Source of the DNA: Chitinophaga pinensis
GTDB lineage: Bacteria; Bacteroidota; Bacteroidia; AKYH767-A; OLB10
Direction of reading: 5' to 3'
Assembly (NCBI GenBank): GCA_945872015.1
Contig: CAMBYJ010000096.1
Location: 1 to 6,750 of the forward strand
DNA length: 6,750 nt
Positions 1 to 6,323 of the stretch are shown here, piece by piece (the stretch's first letter is position 1; each line of letters begins with the position of its first letter). The translations under genes and the position numbers were made by a program. The notes beneath the pieces are model-generated. The model did not search any database. It was not told the DNA's origin and was given only the letters and a program-made list of their open reading frames with translations.

Positions 1-501
1 TGTAATAAAACCACCATTTGTAGAAACACCAGATACACGAGATACCGCAGCAACAACATTGGCATCACCTGTTTTCTTCATTGTTTCAGAAGAAATGTAA
101 TCCATAGATACCGCCGCATTCTTCTTTACCATTTCTGAAAAATACTCTCTTGCTTTTGTAGCCTTAGCAGAAACTTCAACGCCCTTTAGTTCTTGTGCTG
201 AAGACTCCATTATGATATCTTTAACAACAACTTTACCTTCTGGGTTTATTGTAATTTCTTGATTTTTATAGCTCACATAGGTAAATACAACTACCTGCGG
301 ACCTAAGTCTTTAAATGTTAAGGAGTAATTACCATCAAAATCAGAACTGGTTCCAACAGCACGATTATTCTTTAGCATGACGGTCACGCCTATTAGCGTT
401 TCACCGTTTGTATCGATTATTTTTCCACGAATTGTTCCTTGTCCGAATGAACTAAACACACAAGAAATTAATAGAAACAGCAGAAGTATTGGCTTCTTCA
501 T
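1..501 (-). CDS. TonB-dependent outer-membrane receptor, N-terminal part (cut by window edge)
   Basis: The first 167 codons of a gene continuing beyond position 1. It starts at the ATG complementary to 499-501. Residues 1-21 form a signal peptide (MKK, a hydrophobic stretch, then SSFGQ) with likely cleavage near Gln21. Residues 22 to about 98 match the carboxypeptidase-regulatory-like beta-sandwich found in front of many Bacteroidota receptors (GTIRGKIID, GVTVMLK, TSSDFDGNYSL, FTYVSYKNQEI). A TonB-box-like stretch, LKGVEVSA, follows, and then the start of the plug domain (ISSETMKKTGDANVVAAVSRVSGVST). Such receptors import ligands across the outer membrane using TonB/ExbBD energy. The plug start resembles the non-SusC receptor type in which SGVS is followed by a VRGLGDRY-like segment, but that part lies outside the window. 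Ligand unknown. The start is 19 nt downstream of the T9SS-sorted protein gene, so co-transcription is likely. Confidence 0.9.
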   Translation of the reverse strand, partial: MKKPILLLFLLISCVFSSFGQGTIRGKIIDTNGETLIGVTVMLKNNRAVGTSSDFDGNYSLTFKDLGPQVVVFTYVSYKNQEITINPEGKVVVKDIIMESSAQELKGVEVSAKATKAREYFSEMVKKNAAVSMDYISSETMKKTGDANVVAAVSRVSGVSTNGGFIT

Positions 502-520
502 AGTAGAAGTCGTAGGGCTT

Positions 521-1606
521 TTATTTTTTAATGAATTTTTGCGTTGAACTTGTTCCGTTTACTGATAACTCAATAAAGTATAGTCCTGTATTTAATTTGT
601 CTACTTCAATTTGCTGAATATTTTTTTGCGCATTTACAGCAAACAAACCAGTAGCAACCATCTTTCCTGTTAAGTCATAAATAGAATAAACCACTTCTTC
701 TGATTTAATATTAGCAGTATTAATAAATAAACTGTTTTCTACTGGATTAGGGAAAGCAGAGAAAGAAATATTTTTTGATGAAGGAGTATATAACCCAATG
801 CTAGGAGATGTATAAGTAAGTGATGGAATAGAAATCTCACTTCCTACAGGATTTGAAGCAACGAAATTTTCTACACCACCTGTTGGAGTACCAATCTGAA
901 TATTTAATTCGAATGATAAAGTACCGTTCGTAGTAATTTGTGCAATTAATACTTTATTATCAATTGGATCAGGACCAGTTGATCCGCTTAGAGAAGCCCA
1001 AGAACCGTTATTAGTAAAAAACAAAGGACCATTAGTACCATCATTTAGGTTATCAAAAACAGTGATTTCAGTGCTGATACCAACAGAAGTTACTGATTCT
1101 GGTGTTCCAGCGAAAAATCCATCCTGAACCGTTAAAGGGATTCCCATTGCAGGGTCGTTATTTTGTAATACTTGTGGAGAATAGTTATTCACTGCATTAT
1201 TTAAACCGTCATCCATCGATTTCATAATTCCGAAGTTGCCATTACAAGCTGCCCCTACAGATAACCATGAATCAATCATAACTGTATTTCTTGCTGCATT
1301 TGTTTTTGAAAAAGTTGGTGAAGTTGAACCACGATCTTCGTTATTCCAGAATAATGTAGTCGTTGAAATCTTCAAATCATGCCCCGGTACGCCATAAGCA
1401 GCCTGAAACTTATAGCCTGGCAACATATCAGCATAAATTCTGTACGTTACTGACCCTACTGGCAAAATTCCTCCGTCAAGATTAGCATTAGTATCGTTAG
1501 CGTCAGAAATATAATAGGTTTCAACTACAACATTTTCTAATCCGTTTTGAGCTTTAGAAACAAAGCCCGTAATAAGCAATAATGCAACTAGGTAAATTCT
1601 TTTCAT
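521..1606 (-). CDS. Secreted protein of unknown function with C-terminal T9SS type A sorting domain
   Basis: 361 residues. Residues 1-19 (MKRIYLVALLLITGFVSKA) are a signal peptide. Residues 20 to about 270 are a probably beta-rich domain that I do not recognise; landmarks are QNGLENVVVETYYISD, GSVTYRIYADM, DSWLSVGA, NNGSWASL and LIAQITTNGTLSFELN. The same domain makes up most of the neighbouring gene at 1765..2844. Residues 279-361 are a T9SS type A sorting domain: FPNPVENSLFI opening, YSIYDLTGKMV middle, LNTGLYFIEL and a basic end QKFIKK. Proteins with this signal cross the inner membrane by Sec and the outer membrane by the type IX system, and are usually released or anchored on the surface as the sorting domain is removed. 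I see no catalytic motif, so an adhesin, binding or structural role is as likely as an enzyme. The TonB receptor gene follows after 19 nt. Confidence 0.88.
   Translation of the reverse strand: MKRIYLVALLLITGFVSKAQNGLENVVVETYYISDANDTNANLDGGILPVGSVTYRIYADMLPGYKFQAAYGVPGHDLKISTTTLFWNNEDRGSTSPTFSKTNAARNTVMIDSWLSVGAACNGNFGIMKSMDDGLNNAVNNYSPQVLQNNDPAMGIPLTVQDGFFAGTPESVTSVGISTEITVFDNLNDGTNGPLFFTNNGSWASLSGSTGPDPIDNKVLIAQITTNGTLSFELNIQIGTPTGGVENFVASNPVGSEISIPSLTYTSPSIGLYTPSSKNISFSAFPNPVENSLFINTANIKSEEVVYSIYDLTGKMVATGLFAVNAQKNIQQIEVDKLNTGLYFIELSVNGTSSTQKFIKK
524..772 (-). other. T9SS type A C-terminal sorting domain (residues 279-361 of the 521..1606 product)
   Basis: This coding segment specifies the outer-membrane export signal. 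It contains the typical order: an aromatic/proline opening (SFSAFPNPVENSL), a central strand with YDLTGK, a turn LNTGLYFIEL, and a final short strand ending in Lys-Lys. Length (about 83 residues) is normal for type A domains. The paralogue at 1765..2844 has no equivalent segment. Confidence 0.88.
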
Positions 1607-1764
1607 CGTGGTTGTTTTTAGTGGTTTGTTAGGTATGACTTTTCAAGCCCCAAAATTCCAAACCTTACATGATGAAAAACGAAACAAAATATTATGTTTG
1701 GGTTAAGTACTACAAAACGCAAACAAGCATTCTTTACAATTTATTAACATTGAAAGGACTTTTT
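1607..1764. other. Intergenic gap between the two secreted paralogues
   Basis: 158 nt separating two leftward genes. No convincing coding potential: a 61-codon plus-strand reading frame starting at 1669 runs on into the antisense of the upstream gene and has no recognisable protein features. The gap is long enough to carry its own promoter for 1606..521, but no exact match to the Bacteroidota TAnnTTTG box is present. An imperfect hairpin (CTTTaCAAT at 1732-1740 with ATTGAAAG at 1749-1756) is followed by T7 at 1760-1766 on the plus strand, which is the wrong orientation to terminate the leftward genes. Confidence 0.5.
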
Positions 1765-2844
1765 TTACTGTACAATAAAATTAACTTCCTCCGATTTGGA
1801 CTTTGCTCCAACATAATCATGAATTACCGCATACACTTTTGCTATACCCTCTAATTGCGGATTCCAATTAAAAACAAATGGTGCTGCAAATACTTCTGAT
1901 AACTTTACATCGTTAACATATAAATCCACTTTACGAATATTGTTATCCTTATCGCTAACTTTGAATTCAAATTTTTGCTTATCGTATTTTTTAATTTTAT
2001 TATTCTTAACAACAGTAGCCCATTTAATTTCTGGAATGTTATTTTTTACCGCTGGATAGGTTAAATCAACCATTTGTAATTCAGAACCTTGAGGATTTTG
2101 AGCATAATAATTTTCTGTACTTCCAAATGGGGTTCCTAACTGCAGATTTAATTCAAATGATAACTGCCCGTCTGTTGTTAACTGTGCAATCAAAACTCTA
2201 TTATTAGTATCTGTTCCGTATGCTCCTCCAAACGAAGCCCAAGAACCATTCTCAGTCATGAAGGCCTGCCCTTTAGCAGATGTATCGGTTTTAATATTTA
2301 TAATTTCTAAGTCCGCTTTATCAATACCATAAAAAGAAACAACTCGTTGCGGACTACCCGCCATTAAACCATCGTACTTTGTTAATGGAATTCCTGCATC
2401 AGGGTTGTTGTTTTTCAAAATGCCATTTTTATTGGTAAATGAATTATAGGAATCTTCCGTTTTCAGAATTCCATAATCAGCGTCTGATCCAGCACCCATT
2501 GATATCCACGAATCAAGCATAGTTGTATGCTCTTCTAATCTAAATCTCGATACATTATTCGAAACAACTCCGCCATTGATAGTATTATTAAAGAAATAAG
2601 TAGTAGTAGCTATCTTCAGTGGATGCCCTGAAATACCATAAACCGCCTGTAAACTATATTTCGGTTTCATATCAACATAGATTCTATAAGTTACTGAACC
2701 AGGCTTCAAATAACCACCTTCTGTAATTTTAGCATCAGCTTCATCAGAGATATAATACTTCTCAACAATTATTGCTTCTAGTCCATTTTGAGCAAAAGAA
2801 CACTTCCCAACTAAAATTAAAATCAACAGAATAATAATTCGCAT
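1765..2844 (-). CDS. Exported protein of unknown function with C-terminal bacterial Ig-like domain; paralogue of the 521..1606 product
   Basis: 359 residues. Residues 1-19 (MRIIILLILILVGKCSFAQ) form a signal peptide, with cleavage probably near the Ala-Gln end. Residues 20 to about 263 align almost end to end with the neighbouring T9SS protein; shared blocks are QNGLE, YYISD, GSVTYRIY.DM, DSW.S.GA, ENGSWASF and VLIAQLTTDGQLSFELN. Residues about 288-359 look like a bacterial Ig domain of the Big_7 type: FEFKVSDKDNNIRKVDLYVN, then PFVFNWNP, YAVIHDYVGAKSKSEEVNFIV. Such domains usually act as spacers or carbohydrate/protein-binding modules. There is no T9SS sorting domain and none is encoded in any frame in the 158 nt after the stop, so on its own this protein is predicted to be periplasmic unless it uses another route. 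It is the first gene of the leftward arm, facing the divergent intergenic region. Function unknown. Confidence 0.86.
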   Translation of the reverse strand: MRIIILLILILVGKCSFAQNGLEAIIVEKYYISDEADAKITEGGYLKPGSVTYRIYVDMKPKYSLQAVYGISGHPLKIATTTYFFNNTINGGVVSNNVSRFRLEEHTTMLDSWISMGAGSDADYGILKTEDSYNSFTNKNGILKNNNPDAGIPLTKYDGLMAGSPQRVVSFYGIDKADLEIINIKTDTSAKGQAFMTENGSWASFGGAYGTDTNNRVLIAQLTTDGQLSFELNLQLGTPFGSTENYYAQNPQGSELQMVDLTYPAVKNNIPEIKWATVVKNNKIKKYDKQKFEFKVSDKDNNIRKVDLYVNDVKLSEVFAAPFVFNWNPQLEGIAKVYAVIHDYVGAKSKSEEVNFIVQ

Positions 2845-2902
2845 AGCACAATGAGTTTAAGATGCAAAAGTCTAAGTCTAAATCAATTTTTAATTTAAGC
2901 CA

Positions 2903-3003
2903 ATGTTAAGTTTATGTAAACTACTACATCAGAATAATAAATTAACATCGATTTTATACTATTTGTGGCTTAACATCTATCTTACTCTAATAATGTTAAC
3001 ATT
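2903..3003. repeat. Cluster of TTAACAT/ATGTTAA heptamers, including a perfect 12-bp palindrome
   Basis: ATGTTAA occurs at 2903-2909 and 2993-2999. TTAACAT occurs at 2942-2948, 2970-2976 and 2996-3002. The last pair forms the perfect palindrome AATGTTAACATT at 2992-3003. With the local base composition, roughly 0.14 copies on both strands would be expected by chance in 253 nt, so five hits at four loci is an excess. Position between divergent promoters makes an operator array plausible; the binding protein is unknown. Confidence 0.4.
2909..2922. repeat. Short inverted repeat AGTTTA-TG-TAAACT
   Basis: A 6-bp stem around a 2-nt centre, lying 65 to 78 nt upstream of the leftward start codon at 2844. 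It is too short and too AT-rich to be an effective terminator and has no T-run; a protein-binding site is possible. Such palindromes also arise by chance in AT-rich DNA. Confidence 0.25.
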
Positions 3004-3097
3004 TTATTGTGAACTACCCTTCTGATTAACCACTATTTGAAGAGGCATTAATCATTAGTTTCGCTAAACCGTTACACCACCAGTTTATGCAGTATAA

Positions 3098-4456
3098 ATG
3101 ATAAAAAGACTGACTTCGTTTTTTCATAAAGGCGATAAAGATTCTTCCTTTGTTCTGAAAAAGAGCTTTTTAGCACTAGCTGTTCGCCTAGGTGGTATGG
3201 TGGCGCAATATTTATTCATTTTTATTGTTGCACGTTTATACGGGCCTAAAGAGCAAGGCGCCTTTACCCTTTGCTTCACCGTACTTCAGCTGTTTGCTAT
3301 TTTCTCGCAAATGGGATTAGATAATCGCTTAACAAGAATTATTGCAGCAAATAAAGAACAGACTGATAGTGCTGTTATCAAAACAACTTATTTACAATCG
3401 TTGCAGTTAACCCTATTTGCTTCATCAATATGGGCCATTGCAACTTTCTTTTCTGCACCTTTTATTGCAGGAACAATTTTTAGTAAACCAGAACTCACCG
3501 ACGAGCTACAGCAAACCTGTATGGCCTTCGTTCCTTTTGTTATTATCGGATTAAACAGTGCAGGCTATCGTGGATTTAAAAACATGACTGGCTTTATGAT
3601 TTTTAAAGCAATACAACCATTGCTGTCTGCTATTTTACTTTTGGTGCTTTTCTATATGAAATCAACTTGGGGCGTAGTACATGCCTACACGTTTGCAACA
3701 ATAGGGACTTGTTTAGTTAGCATTATAACGTGGTGGCGCTTCAGTAATATTAAACAAGGTATTTACCAACCATCTTTAAATTGGAGTCAAATATTGGGCG
3801 AATCGATGCCAATGATGTTAACAGGCTCGATGTTTTTTATAATGGGTTGGACAGATAATATCATACTTGGTATATTTCGTCCTTCGGAAGAAGTTGGGAT
3901 GTATGATGCTGCATTTAAACTTTCGACGCTTTCAGCAATTGTATTGCTCGCTATTAATGCAATACAAGCTCCCGTATTTTCAGAGCTATATCATAAAAAA
4001 GAAATAGTACGATTACAACAACTCATCATTAGATCAAATCGATTATTGTTTTTCACTTCATTGCCATTAACATTAGTGCTTTGTTTTTTCCCTTTTTCGA
4101 TACTTGGATTTTTAGGCGAAGCATTTAAAGGTGCGTGGCTTGCACTGATAATTTTATCTATCGGAAACTTTGTAAATAGCATTACTGGTTCAATCGGAAT
4201 TTTATTACAGATGTCGGGACATCAGAAACAGTATAATACAATTATTACAACAACTGCAATTGGCAGTATAGTGTTAAATATTGTTTTAATACCAAAATAC
4301 GGACTATTAGGAGCCGCTATAACTTCTTCATCTGCAAAGATTATTCAGAATTTATTGTCGGTTGCTTATACTAAAAAAAATCTCGGAATACTTTCAATCT
4401 ACTTACCAGGAATTGAAAAATTAAAAATGCTACGAAATAACAATGCAACAAAATAA
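3098..4456 (+). CDS. Wzx-like oligosaccharide/polysaccharide flippase (MOP superfamily)
   Basis: 452 residues, the usual size of the polysaccharide-biosynthesis (RfbX/Wzx) family. It is an inner-membrane protein predicted to flip an undecaprenyl-linked oligosaccharide from the cytoplasmic to the periplasmic face. Hydrophobic segments lie at about 24-46, 55-73, 101-124, 143-157, 166-187, 191-214, 236-258, 272-294, 314-338, 345-368, 383-399 and 402-424, fitting a 12-14 helix transporter. Family-typical pieces are VARLYGPKEQGAFTL near residue 44 and LGIFRPSEEVGMYDAAFKLS near 257. The start is fixed by an in-frame TAA directly before the ATG. It is the first gene of the rightward operon and overlaps the next by 14 nt. 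The pairing with sulfotransferases suggests it exports a sulfated glycan. Substrate cannot be read from the sequence; a teichoic-acid or O-antigen type exporter of the same fold is the alternative. Confidence 0.88.
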   Translation: MIKRLTSFFHKGDKDSSFVLKKSFLALAVRLGGMVAQYLFIFIVARLYGPKEQGAFTLCFTVLQLFAIFSQMGLDNRLTRIIAANKEQTDSAVIKTTYLQSLQLTLFASSIWAIATFFSAPFIAGTIFSKPELTDELQQTCMAFVPFVIIGLNSAGYRGFKNMTGFMIFKAIQPLLSAILLLVLFYMKSTWGVVHAYTFATIGTCLVSIITWWRFSNIKQGIYQPSLNWSQILGESMPMMLTGSMFFIMGWTDNIILGIFRPSEEVGMYDAAFKLSTLSAIVLLAINAIQAPVFSELYHKKEIVRLQQLIIRSNRLLFFTSLPLTLVLCFFPFSILGFLGEAFKGAWLALIILSIGNFVNSITGSIGILLQMSGHQKQYNTIITTTAIGSIVLNIVLIPKYGLLGAAITSSSAKIIQNLLSVAYTKKNLGILSIYLPGIEKLKMLRNNNATK

Positions 4457-5399
4457 AGAACCAAATTTTTTTGTGATTGGTGCTGCTAAGTGCGGTACTA
4501 CTACGCTTTATAATTTCTTAGAGCAACATCACGAAGTTTATATGTCGCCAATAAAAGAACCACACTTCTTTTGCAGCGATATACGTATCGAAAATTTTAG
4601 TGATGAGTACAAAAAATATGTTGCATCAAGAGGCATCAATTTTAATGAGTACATAGAAAGTGATTTGAAAAAAAAGCACTGGGAATGGTACGTAGATACT
4701 TTTGAAGATTATCTTAAACTTTTTAAAAATGTAAATCAAGAAAAAGCGATTGGTGAAATAAGCAATGGTTATTTATTTTCTACAGTTTCTGCAAATGAGA
4801 TTAAAGAAAAATATCCAGAAGCAAAGATTATTATGATATTACGTAATCCGGTTGAAAGAGCGTACTCGCATTATCTTGCTAATTTAAGAGATGGAAGAAC
4901 AACGCTTTCATTCAGAAAAGAAATTGAATTCGATAATAAAAAAACTAGAAAGGGTTGGTGCATTTCTCATAATTACATAGAAATGGGATTGTATTATAAC
5001 CAAGTAAAACGTTTTCTCGATACTTTTCCCAAGAATCAAATTTTGATTTTTTTAAATGAAGAATTAAAGTCTAATCCACAAAACGTTGGAGAAAGAATAT
5101 TTGAATTTGTAGGAGTTAATTCACATGCACAAATTAACTATGGCGCAAAACAAAACGAAGCCAAAATACCTAAGTCGGCCAAATTGATTAAATTTTTAAC
5201 TCAAACAGGTATAAAACGAAAAATTTTTCATTTATTGCCGGAAAGTATTAAAGTAAAAGTTAAGCCTCTCTTCTTCGAAAAAGGTGCTGTTCCTAAAATA
5301 TCGCATGAGGATAAAAACTGGATGTTGCATTTTTTTGAAGAGGATATTAAAAAAACACAGACTTTAATTGAACGTGATTTAAGCAATTGGTTAAAATAA
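4443..5399 (+). CDS. PAPS-dependent sulfotransferase, first of three
   Basis: 318 residues, one complete cytoplasmic sulfotransferase domain of the heparan-sulfate-sulfotransferase-like type, which moves sulfate from PAPS to a sugar hydroxyl or amine. Visible parts: 5'-phosphosulfate loop FFVIGAAKCGTTTLYNFL with Lys16; SPIKEPHFF with Glu39 at the place of the catalytic base of 3-O- and N-sulfotransferases (Glu before x-x-F-F); 3'-phosphate site ILRNPVERAYSHY with Arg134 and Ser142; and a family-like C-terminus HFFEEDIKKTQTLIERDLSNWLK. No signal peptide or membrane segment. The ATG lies inside the end of the flippase gene (14-nt overlap), and an in-frame TAA at 4422-4424 leaves no upstream start. 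The stop abuts the next start. The acceptor is unknown; a glycan precursor exported by the neighbouring flippase is the natural candidate. Confidence 0.9.
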   Translation: MQQNKEPNFFVIGAAKCGTTTLYNFLEQHHEVYMSPIKEPHFFCSDIRIENFSDEYKKYVASRGINFNEYIESDLKKKHWEWYVDTFEDYLKLFKNVNQEKAIGEISNGYLFSTVSANEIKEKYPEAKIIMILRNPVERAYSHYLANLRDGRTTLSFRKEIEFDNKKTRKGWCISHNYIEMGLYYNQVKRFLDTFPKNQILIFLNEELKSNPQNVGERIFEFVGVNSHAQINYGAKQNEAKIPKSAKLIKFLTQTGIKRKIFHLLPESIKVKVKPLFFEKGAVPKISHEDKNWMLHFFEEDIKKTQTLIERDLSNWLK

Positions 5400-6323
5400 A
5401 TGAAAGACAACACAACACATTTACCCAATTTACTTATTGGAGGTGTACATAAGGCAGGTACCACATCGCTACATACCTATTTATCGATGCACCCACAGGT
5501 ATGTGGTTCATTAATTAAAGAACTTGCCTTTTTATTACCTGCACGTTATAACGAGGAAGTTCCAGGTAATGATGTATATGCTTCACATTTTAAACACTAC
5601 AATGGAGAGAATTATATTTTAGAAACTACTCCATCTTATCTATACGGAGGATTACCATTAATTAACATTATAAAAGAAAGACTTGGTGATGATGTAAAAA
5701 TTATTTTCATTCTTCGTGAACCAACAGACCGATTTATTTCTTTTTATCGTCATTGCGTTACTAAACTCGAAATTCCTGCAGATACAACGCTTGAACAATT
5801 TATTGATATGTCGGCAGCTCTTGATAGCGGAATTCGACAATCAAATGAAACAGATCATATCACTCAAGGATTAATTGAAGGTGATTATGCTGCATTCTTG
5901 CCGTTATGGATGGAACATTTTAAAGATCGTTTATTAATTATCTTTTTTGATGAACTTTCAAATGACACTCCAGGTGTAATGCAAAAAATTTGTCGTTGGC
6001 TCAATATTGATTTTTCGTATTTCAAAAAAGAAGATTTTACTGTAGAAAACAGAACCGTTGATTACAAGATTGCATTCATACATAAATTAGCACTTTGGGT
6101 AAACCATCATACAGAAACATTCTGGAGAAAGCATTACAAACTAAAACGTTTTATCCGTGGATTATACTATGGTATGAACGAAAAGAAAAATGATAGTAAA
6201 AGCAAAGGAGATGCTGCTACAATTGCCAGGTTACAAAAAATGTATGATGAACCAAACGAACGTTTAGCTGCAATGCTTAAAAATTTTCCAAATATTAATT
6301 TACCGTATTGGCTTCAACGATGA
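5400..6323 (+). CDS. PAPS-dependent sulfotransferase, second of three (divergent subtype)
   Basis: 307 residues, a complete sulfotransferase domain. The 5'-phosphosulfate loop is NLLIGGVHKAGTTSLHTYL with Lys18. The candidate catalytic glutamate is Glu41 in SLIKELAFLL. The 3'-phosphate site is FILREPTDRFISFYRH with Arg106 and Ser114. A C-terminal segment, ARLQKMYDEPNERLAAML, then a final LPYWLQR, is typical of the family end. It differs from the genes on both sides: GGVHKAGTT replaces GAAK(C/S)GTT, and KELAFL replaces KEP.(F/Y)F. That suggests a different acceptor or position on the glycan. The ATG directly follows the TAA of the previous gene (5397-5399/5400), and its TGA overlaps the next ATG, so it is probably translationally coupled to both neighbours. 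No export signal, so it should act in the cytoplasm. Confidence 0.89.
   Translation: MKDNTTHLPNLLIGGVHKAGTTSLHTYLSMHPQVCGSLIKELAFLLPARYNEEVPGNDVYASHFKHYNGENYILETTPSYLYGGLPLINIIKERLGDDVKIIFILREPTDRFISFYRHCVTKLEIPADTTLEQFIDMSAALDSGIRQSNETDHITQGLIEGDYAAFLPLWMEHFKDRLLIIFFDELSNDTPGVMQKICRWLNIDFSYFKKEDFTVENRTVDYKIAFIHKLALWVNHHTETFWRKHYKLKRFIRGLYYGMNEKKNDSKSKGDAATIARLQKMYDEPNERLAAMLKNFPNINLPYWLQR

Larger units (their letters stand above)
2845..3097. promoter_or_regulatory. Divergent intergenic region holding promoters of both gene arms
   Basis: 253 nt, about 29% GC by hand count, between the leftward secreted-protein gene and the rightward flippase gene. Since both arms start here, promoters on both strands must lie in it, or within the adjacent coding ends. 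I could not find an exact TTG-N-TAnnTTTG promoter on either strand; the near matches ACTATTTG at about 2958 and about 3032 fit poorly. The flippase ATG is immediately preceded by an in-frame TAA at 3095-3097, which fixes its start, and there is no Shine-Dalgarno sequence, as is usual in this phylum. The region contains the repeated TTAACAT motif and an inverted repeat listed separately. Confidence 0.6.

Noticed and set aside
460..468. Lipobox-like LISC in the TonB receptor signal peptide
   Set aside because: The hydrophobic stretch before Cys14 is short and a better signal peptidase I end (SSFGQ) follows at about residue 21; receptors of this family are beta-barrels and not usually lipoproteins.
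1659..1687. Possible minus-strand promoter (TTG, 17-nt spacer, TAAGGTTTG) upstream of 1606..521
   Set aside because: The -7 element has one extra base compared with TAnnTTTG, and such matches are frequent in AT-rich DNA; kept only as a weak possibility.
1732..1766. Hairpin plus T7 resembling a rho-independent terminator
   Set aside because: The stem is AT-rich with a bulge, and the T-run is on the plus strand where no gene ends; it does not fit termination of the leftward transcripts.
1669..1854. 61-codon plus-strand reading frame
   Set aside because: It overlaps the antisense of the 3' end of the 1765..2844 gene, has low-complexity composition rich in Tyr, Asn and Leu, and matches nothing recognisable; chance frame in AT-rich DNA.
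3991..4182. 63-codon minus-strand reading frame inside the flippase gene
   Set aside because: Fully antisense to a well-supported membrane protein and without protein features of its own.
5228..5464. 78-codon minus-strand reading frame across the first/second sulfotransferase junction
   Set aside because: Antisense to two genes with intact family motifs; no recognisable domain.
5658..5840. 60-codon minus-strand reading frame inside the second sulfotransferase
   Set aside because: Antisense shadow, Asn- and Lys-rich, no features.
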